Assembly (NCBI RefSeq): GCF_900142005.1
Contig: NZ_FQZL01000012.1
Location: 1 to 64,000, forward strand
Direction of reading: 5' to 3'
DNA from: Dethiosulfatibacter aminovorans DSM 17477
GTDB lineage: Bacteria > Bacillota > Clostridia > Tissierellales > Dethiosulfatibacteraceae
Length of the DNA: 64,000 nucleotides
Within the stretch, counting starts at the first letter, position 1. Each line of letters starts with the position of its first letter. The translations under genes and the position numbers were made by a program. Positions 60,514 through 64,000 of this stretch are shown one piece after another. The notes under the pieces are model-generated. The model searched no databases. It was not told the DNA's origin and worked only from the letters and a program-made list of their open reading frames with translations.

Positions 60514-61576
60514 TGGACCAACTCCTAAAACACTCTTTGATTTCATCTATTGTCACTCCGTCAAAGCTCTCAACAGCTCCCCGTGAAACCGGAAGAACCA
60601 TATTTATGCTGTCTCCGACGTTTTTCTTGTCATGTTTTGTATTTTCAATTATAATGTCAATTTCATATTCTGTAAAATCAGGTATTAAATAAATCCTTCT
60701 ACAAAGACTGATTATTTCCTGAAGGTATTCCTTGGAAATATTACCTCTATTAAAGGCAATTATTCCTTCCAGTATCATACCTGCTGCAACAGCCTCTCCA
60801 TGGGTTATATCGACATTTTTCATAAGCTCTATTCCATGGCCTACAGTATGTCCGAAATTCAGTATCTTTCTTATGGAAGACTCCTTTTCGTCCTTTTCAA
60901 CTATCTGTGCCTTGAAGTCTACCGACTTGAATATTATTTCAAGAAGATATTCATCTTCAAGTTTTTCTATCCTTTCAAGATTGTTTTGAAGATAGTCTAT
61001 ATAGTCTTCATCAACTATGAAGCCATACTTTGCTATTTCTCCAATACCGGACATTATTTCCTTTTTCTCAAGGGTCTTGAGAAAATCTATGTCAATAAAT
61101 ACCTTGTCAGGCTGATAGAATGCGCCTACTATGTTCTTGATGCCGGATAAATTAATAGCAGTCTTTCCACCTACACTGCTGTCTACCTGAGACAGTAATG
61201 TGGTCGGTACCTGAACGGCACTGATGCCTCTCATGAAAAGTGCTGCAGCAAGACCGCATATGTCTCCTGTAACTCCTCCTCCCACTGCAACAAGTACTGA
61301 TTTCCTGTCAAGTCCGGCTTCCACCATAGATGACAGTATCTTTTCAAGATTGCTGAAAGTCTTGTTTTCTTCTCCTGTACCAATCACAAGGAATCCGTCT
61401 CCAGCAATTATCTCTTCAAGTTTTTCCCTGTGAAGGTCATAGACATTGTTGTCTATGACATAAAACCTGTTGGAATATCCCTTGTCATTTATAAAAGCAG
61501 GGATATTTCCAAGAATATTGCTTCCAATTTCTATATCGTAGGTTCTATCGGGCAAATTCACCCTTAAGCTCTTCAT
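60500..61576 (-). CDS. aroB: 3-dehydroquinate synthase
   Basis: 358 aa. Second step of the shikimate pathway; NAD and zinc dependent. Seen: YDIEIGSNI, NAD-loop GGGVTGDICGLAAALFMRG, PTTLLSQVDSSVGGKTAIN and the zinc His in NFGHTVGHGIE. Starts 5 nt after aroC's stop with AAAGG. It is the middle gene of the operon. Confidence 0.96.
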   Translation of the reverse strand: MKSLRVNLPDRTYDIEIGSNILGNIPAFINDKGYSNRFYVIDNNVYDLHREKLEEIIAGDGFLVIGTGEENKTFSNLEKILSSMVEAGLDRKSVLVAVGGGVTGDICGLAAALFMRGISAVQVPTTLLSQVDSSVGGKTAINLSGIKNIVGAFYQPDKVFIDIDFLKTLEKKEIMSGIGEIAKYGFIVDEDYIDYLQNNLERIEKLEDEYLLEIIFKSVDFKAQIVEKDEKESSIRKILNFGHTVGHGIELMKNVDITHGEAVAAGMILEGIIAFNRGNISKEYLQEIISLCRRIYLIPDFTEYEIDIIIENTKHDKKNVGDSINMVLPVSRGAVESFDGVTIDEIKECFRSWSNDYK

Positions 61577-61581
61577 TGTTT

Positions 61582-62733
61582 CTACCTTTCCTCTACATAT
61601 TTCATGTAGTTGTCGTAGTTTGCCTTCATTTCCTCAATGGAATCTCCACCGAATTTTTCAATCATTGCATTTGCAATAACAAAGGCTGCTATATTTTCCA
61701 TTACAACGCCTGCAGCGGGAACAGCACATACATCGGATCTTTCCTTGCAGGCATCTATTCTTTCCTTGGAATCAATGTCTACAGTCTGAAGGGGTTTCAT
61801 AAGCGTAGGGATTGGCTTTACTGCAGCCTTGAATTGTATGGTTTCACCATTTGACATTCCGCCTTCAATTCCACCGGCGTTGTTGGTCTTGTGGTGGTAT
61901 CCATCCGTATATACAATTTCATCATGTATCTTTGATCCCGGAGTTGTGGCAGTCTTGAATCCAGCCCCCATTTCAAACCCCTTTACAGCCTGAAGGGACA
62001 TTATGTCCATGGCAAGCTTTGCATCAAGCTTTCTGTCATAATGTACATGACTGCCAAGACCAACCGGTACATTGTATATTGAAACCTCTACTATTCCACC
62101 AAGGGTATCTCCCTCTTCCTTTGACTTGTCTATAAGTGCCTTTGTTTTCTTTTCTGCTTCAGGGTCATACATACTAAGTTCCGATTCCCTTATCTTGGTC
62201 CAGTATGACTCTCCCTTTTCTATTACAGTAACATCCTCCACAGATCCAAGGCTTGCCACCCTGCTGTATATCTCTATGCCAAAAACCTTCAGAAGCTGCT
62301 TGGCAACTGCACCAACTGCAGTTCTTGTAGTCGTCTCCCTTGCACTGGCTCTTTCAAGTATGTTCCTGATATCATCCTGGTTGTATTTTATAACTCCCGG
62401 CAAATCGGCATGCCCTGGTCGGGGCGCCTTTACTGAAAGTTCAGGGTCATGGTATATATTTTCACTGGACATTCTAAGCTTCCAGTTTTCCCAGTCCTTA
62501 TTCCTAACATATAATGAAATTGGGCTTCCAATAGTCTTTCCGAACCTGATACCCGCCATCACTTCAATAGCGTCACTTTCAATGTTCATCCGCTTTCCTC
62601 TGCCATATCCCTTCTGTCTCCTGGACAGTTCCTCATTGATCTCTTCAACATTGATTTCCACATTTGCAGGAAATCCTTCTATTATACAATTTAGTCCTTT
62701 TCCGTGGGATTCTCCCGAACTTAAAAATCTCAT
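61582..62733 (-). CDS. aroC: Chorismate synthase
   Basis: 383 aa. Makes chorismate from EPSP with reduced FMN. Seen: SGESHGKGL opening (family pattern GESHG), RRQKGYGRGKRM, RPGHADL and RASARETTTRTAVGA. First gene of the aro operon, GAGGAAGG before the ATG, with a sigma-A promoter. The order aroC-B-A contrasts with its usual aroF/aroB neighbours. Confidence 0.96.
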   Translation of the reverse strand: MRFLSSGESHGKGLNCIIEGFPANVEINVEEINEELSRRQKGYGRGKRMNIESDAIEVMAGIRFGKTIGSPISLYVRNKDWENWKLRMSSENIYHDPELSVKAPRPGHADLPGVIKYNQDDIRNILERASARETTTRTAVGAVAKQLLKVFGIEIYSRVASLGSVEDVTVIEKGESYWTKIRESELSMYDPEAEKKTKALIDKSKEEGDTLGGIVEVSIYNVPVGLGSHVHYDRKLDAKLAMDIMSLQAVKGFEMGAGFKTATTPGSKIHDEIVYTDGYHHKTNNAGGIEGGMSNGETIQFKAAVKPIPTLMKPLQTVDIDSKERIDACKERSDVCAVPAAGVVMENIAAFVIANAMIEKFGGDSIEEMKANYDNYMKYVEER

Positions 62734-62765
62734 TATTAAACACCTTCCTCGCGAGTATACCTTCC

Positions 62766-62794
62766 ATTATACAAATTTTTTTTGCAATTGTAAA
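62766..62794 (-). promoter_or_regulatory. Promoter of the aroCBA operon
   Basis: Minus strand TTTACA (62789-62794), 17 nt, TATAAT (62766-62771). Just upstream is a 9-bp hairpin GAATATTAA / TTAATATTC (about 62799-62822), probably the terminator of the preceding gene. Confidence 0.7.
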
Positions 62795-62824
62795 ATGGAA
62801 TATTAATTTTTTTTAATATTCTAA

Positions 62825-62844
62825 ATTTGTGACAATTCACAAAT
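62825..62844. other. Inverted repeat upstream of aroCBA
   Basis: Perfect ATTTGTGA / TCACAAAT with four central bases. It resembles CRP- or Rex-type sites but has a 4-nt rather than 6-nt centre. Could be a regulatory site or part of a tandem terminator of the gene before. Confidence 0.4.
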
Positions 62845-62878
62845 AGTTTCAACCCATATTCATCAATATAATCTTTCA

Positions 62879-63550
62879 TCAAATGTCCCATTCATTGTAT
62901 CCACGAAGCATCATTGTAGATATGACAATAGAAATCGCTATATAGCCAAAATACAATGCCGCCGTCCTTATTCCTATCCCCATGAAGAAATCCAGAGGCA
63001 ACATCTGTATCATAATATCTTCCTTTGGATCCATAATCCACAGTTCATTGGTAAACAGCAGCTTGTGAAACACAACAAACACGCTTCTGAAGTCAACATA
63101 TGCCATGACTGCCACTGCGCCAATCAACAACAAATATAATATTGCACCTGTCCTAATGGTTTTCCAAAGCAGTTTGCCGTCCTTGAACACAAGATACACC
63201 AGACATAAAATACTGATGAACATGGCAGCATTCTTGATTATAAAGCCGTTCATAAAAAGAATTTTGACATCCCTCATGTGGTTTAGCTCGTTTTCTTCAA
63301 AAACCTGAATCTCCTCTCCGTTTACTTCTTCATGGAGTATAAGGTCCTGTCTCTCATCATTTAGATATTTGAGCGTTTCGTCAGATACTCTCATCAGCTG
63401 ATCCAGATCAAGGCCGGTTATTTCCATGGTGTTATTCTCAATAAATTTTTTCTCGAAATAGTCAAGGTCAAATACTGCCAACTGAAATACAAACAATAAT
63501 ACAAAAACAGGCAATACTATAACAGTAATAATCGATACTGCCTTCTTCAT
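62879..63550 (-). CDS. DUF1461 / TIGR01906 family integral membrane protein
   Basis: 223 aa, four membrane helices (about 5-27, 105-125, 135-155, 195-215), with a conserved extracellular loop (about 30-100, with DLDQLMRVSDETLKYLNDERQDL and ELNHMRDVK). A related family (Lit) is known for lipoprotein N-acyl transfer in Gram-positives, and shares the DUF1461 fold, so a lipoprotein-modifying role is possible. It overlaps the phosphotransferase stop by ATGA, so they are translationally coupled. Confidence 0.87.
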   Translation of the reverse strand: MKKAVSIITVIVLPVFVLLFVFQLAVFDLDYFEKKFIENNTMEITGLDLDQLMRVSDETLKYLNDERQDLILHEEVNGEEIQVFEENELNHMRDVKILFMNGFIIKNAAMFISILCLVYLVFKDGKLLWKTIRTGAILYLLLIGAVAVMAYVDFRSVFVVFHKLLFTNELWIMDPKEDIMIQMLPLDFFMGIGIRTAALYFGYIAISIVISTMMLRGYNEWDI

Positions 63551-64000
63551 AAACTCAACCCCTTTTTAATCAGTGATATTCCTCTCAATATTTCTCCTTC
63601 TCTTCTTATATCATATTTACTGCACATATATAATCCTGTTATTAAATAATAGTATGATTTGTTATTGATGAAATTTTCAGGAAAATCCTTCACGGATGTA
63701 TATCCTTTTATAAAGGAATTAAAAAGCCTTTCATTATCAAACATGCTGGTTTGTAGAATTGTGCATATGTCCATACTGGGATCGTCAGGTATCGTATGTT
63801 CAAAATCCAAGACTCCCGTCACTTCATTTTCATCATTGACCAAGATATTCCTGAAGCTGAAATCCCTGTGGGCAATGACAGATTTTTTGTTTTCCAATTT
63901 CTCTCTGAATTCCGGCAATGCAGCAATTCCCATCCGTATTGTCATATGGTCAAGAAGATTGCAGGTAGCAAGTCTTCTCACTATGTTTTTATCCCTTGAT
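63547..64000 (-). CDS. APH-type phosphotransferase, 3' part (cut by the window)
   Basis: At least 150 aa visible; the frame is open to the right edge, so the true start is beyond 64000 and an in-frame GTG at 63981 is not the start. Kinase motifs: HRDFSFRNILVN (catalytic loop; family form HGD....N) and VLDFEHTIPDDPSMD (metal-binding Asp). It belongs to the choline/aminoglycoside phosphotransferase family; substrate unknown. Stop shares four bases with the next gene's ATG. Confidence 0.85.
   Translation of the reverse strand, partial: SRDKNIVRRLATCNLLDHMTIRMGIAALPEFREKLENKKSVIAHRDFSFRNILVNDENEVTGVLDFEHTIPDDPSMDICTILQTSMFDNERLFNSFIKGYTSVKDFPENFINNKSYYYLITGLYMCSKYDIRREGEILRGISLIKKGLSL

Noticed and set aside
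62072-62806. 244-aa plus-strand ORF opposite aroC
   Set aside because: Antisense to a clear chorismate synthase; it arises from its codon pattern and has no supporting motifs or ribosome site.

Overview
The window is about 64 kb of AT-rich, densely packed chromosome from a low-GC Gram-positive anaerobe of the Clostridia/Tissierellia type. This rests on the gene families, TTG starts with strong AGGAGG-type ribosome sites, textbook sigma-A promoters, and many genes for amino-acid fermentation and tungstate/molybdate uptake. A Sedimentibacter-like organism is a guess, not something I can show. I see no prophage, insertion sequence, CRISPR array or tRNA gene.

Layout. 1-572: the 5' end of a 16S rRNA gene (minus strand) behind three consensus tandem promoters. 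573-14664 (minus): a four-gene unit of unclear role (unknown protein, B12-dependent radical SAM protein, TPR protein, GH18 hydrolase), a lytic transglycosylase with a structured leader, argS, a DUF523 gene, mutS2, a U32 peptidase-family rRNA hydroxylase and a long ZapA-like protein. 14851-19332 (plus): ychF, then a sigma-54 activator and its likely target, a cysteine desulfidase, with a clear -24/-12 promoter and repeated upstream sites. 19391-24223 (minus): a crotonase-fold protein, a cyclase-fold/nucleotidyltransferase fusion, HPr plus a SprT-like protein, and two poorly known small or coiled-coil genes. 24487-32446 (plus): an MBL hydrolase, an NfeD/slipin pair, and recQ with a short UvrA paralogue. 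32588-37179 (minus): SEC-C and AbrB-type genes, then a dsdA/macrodomain/unknown/hydrolase operon. 37419: DUF456.

38068-41204 (minus) is a tungstate/molybdate ABC transporter. Its leader starts at a perfect promoter, can fold into a closed multi-helix element and ends in an intrinsic terminator, so it looks like a riboswitch. 41205-47483: an alanyl-tRNA editing protein, luxS followed by a 103-bp inverted-repeat element, and threonine biosynthesis (thrC-thrB-ACT protein, divergent from hom).

47634-57656 (minus) is the most distinctive region. A large SARP/BTAD-AAA-TPR regulator precedes an operon of a histidine ammonia-lyase whose MIO triad reads Ala-Cys-Gly, a MalY/PatB-type lyase/aminotransferase, an NhaC antiporter and an AGCS amino-acid symporter. 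A near-identical element of about 45 bp with a 22-bp palindromic core lies just upstream of both the regulator and hutH. It may be the regulator's operator, although each copy could also act as a terminator. 57851-64000 (minus): deoC and pduL, aroC-aroB-aroA, a DUF1461 membrane protein and a phosphotransferase cut by the window edge.

Together the genes suggest a cell living on amino acids (cysteine, D-serine, probably histidine, Na+-coupled uptake) and using tungsten or molybdenum enzymes. All family assignments were made by reading motifs; no database search was run.
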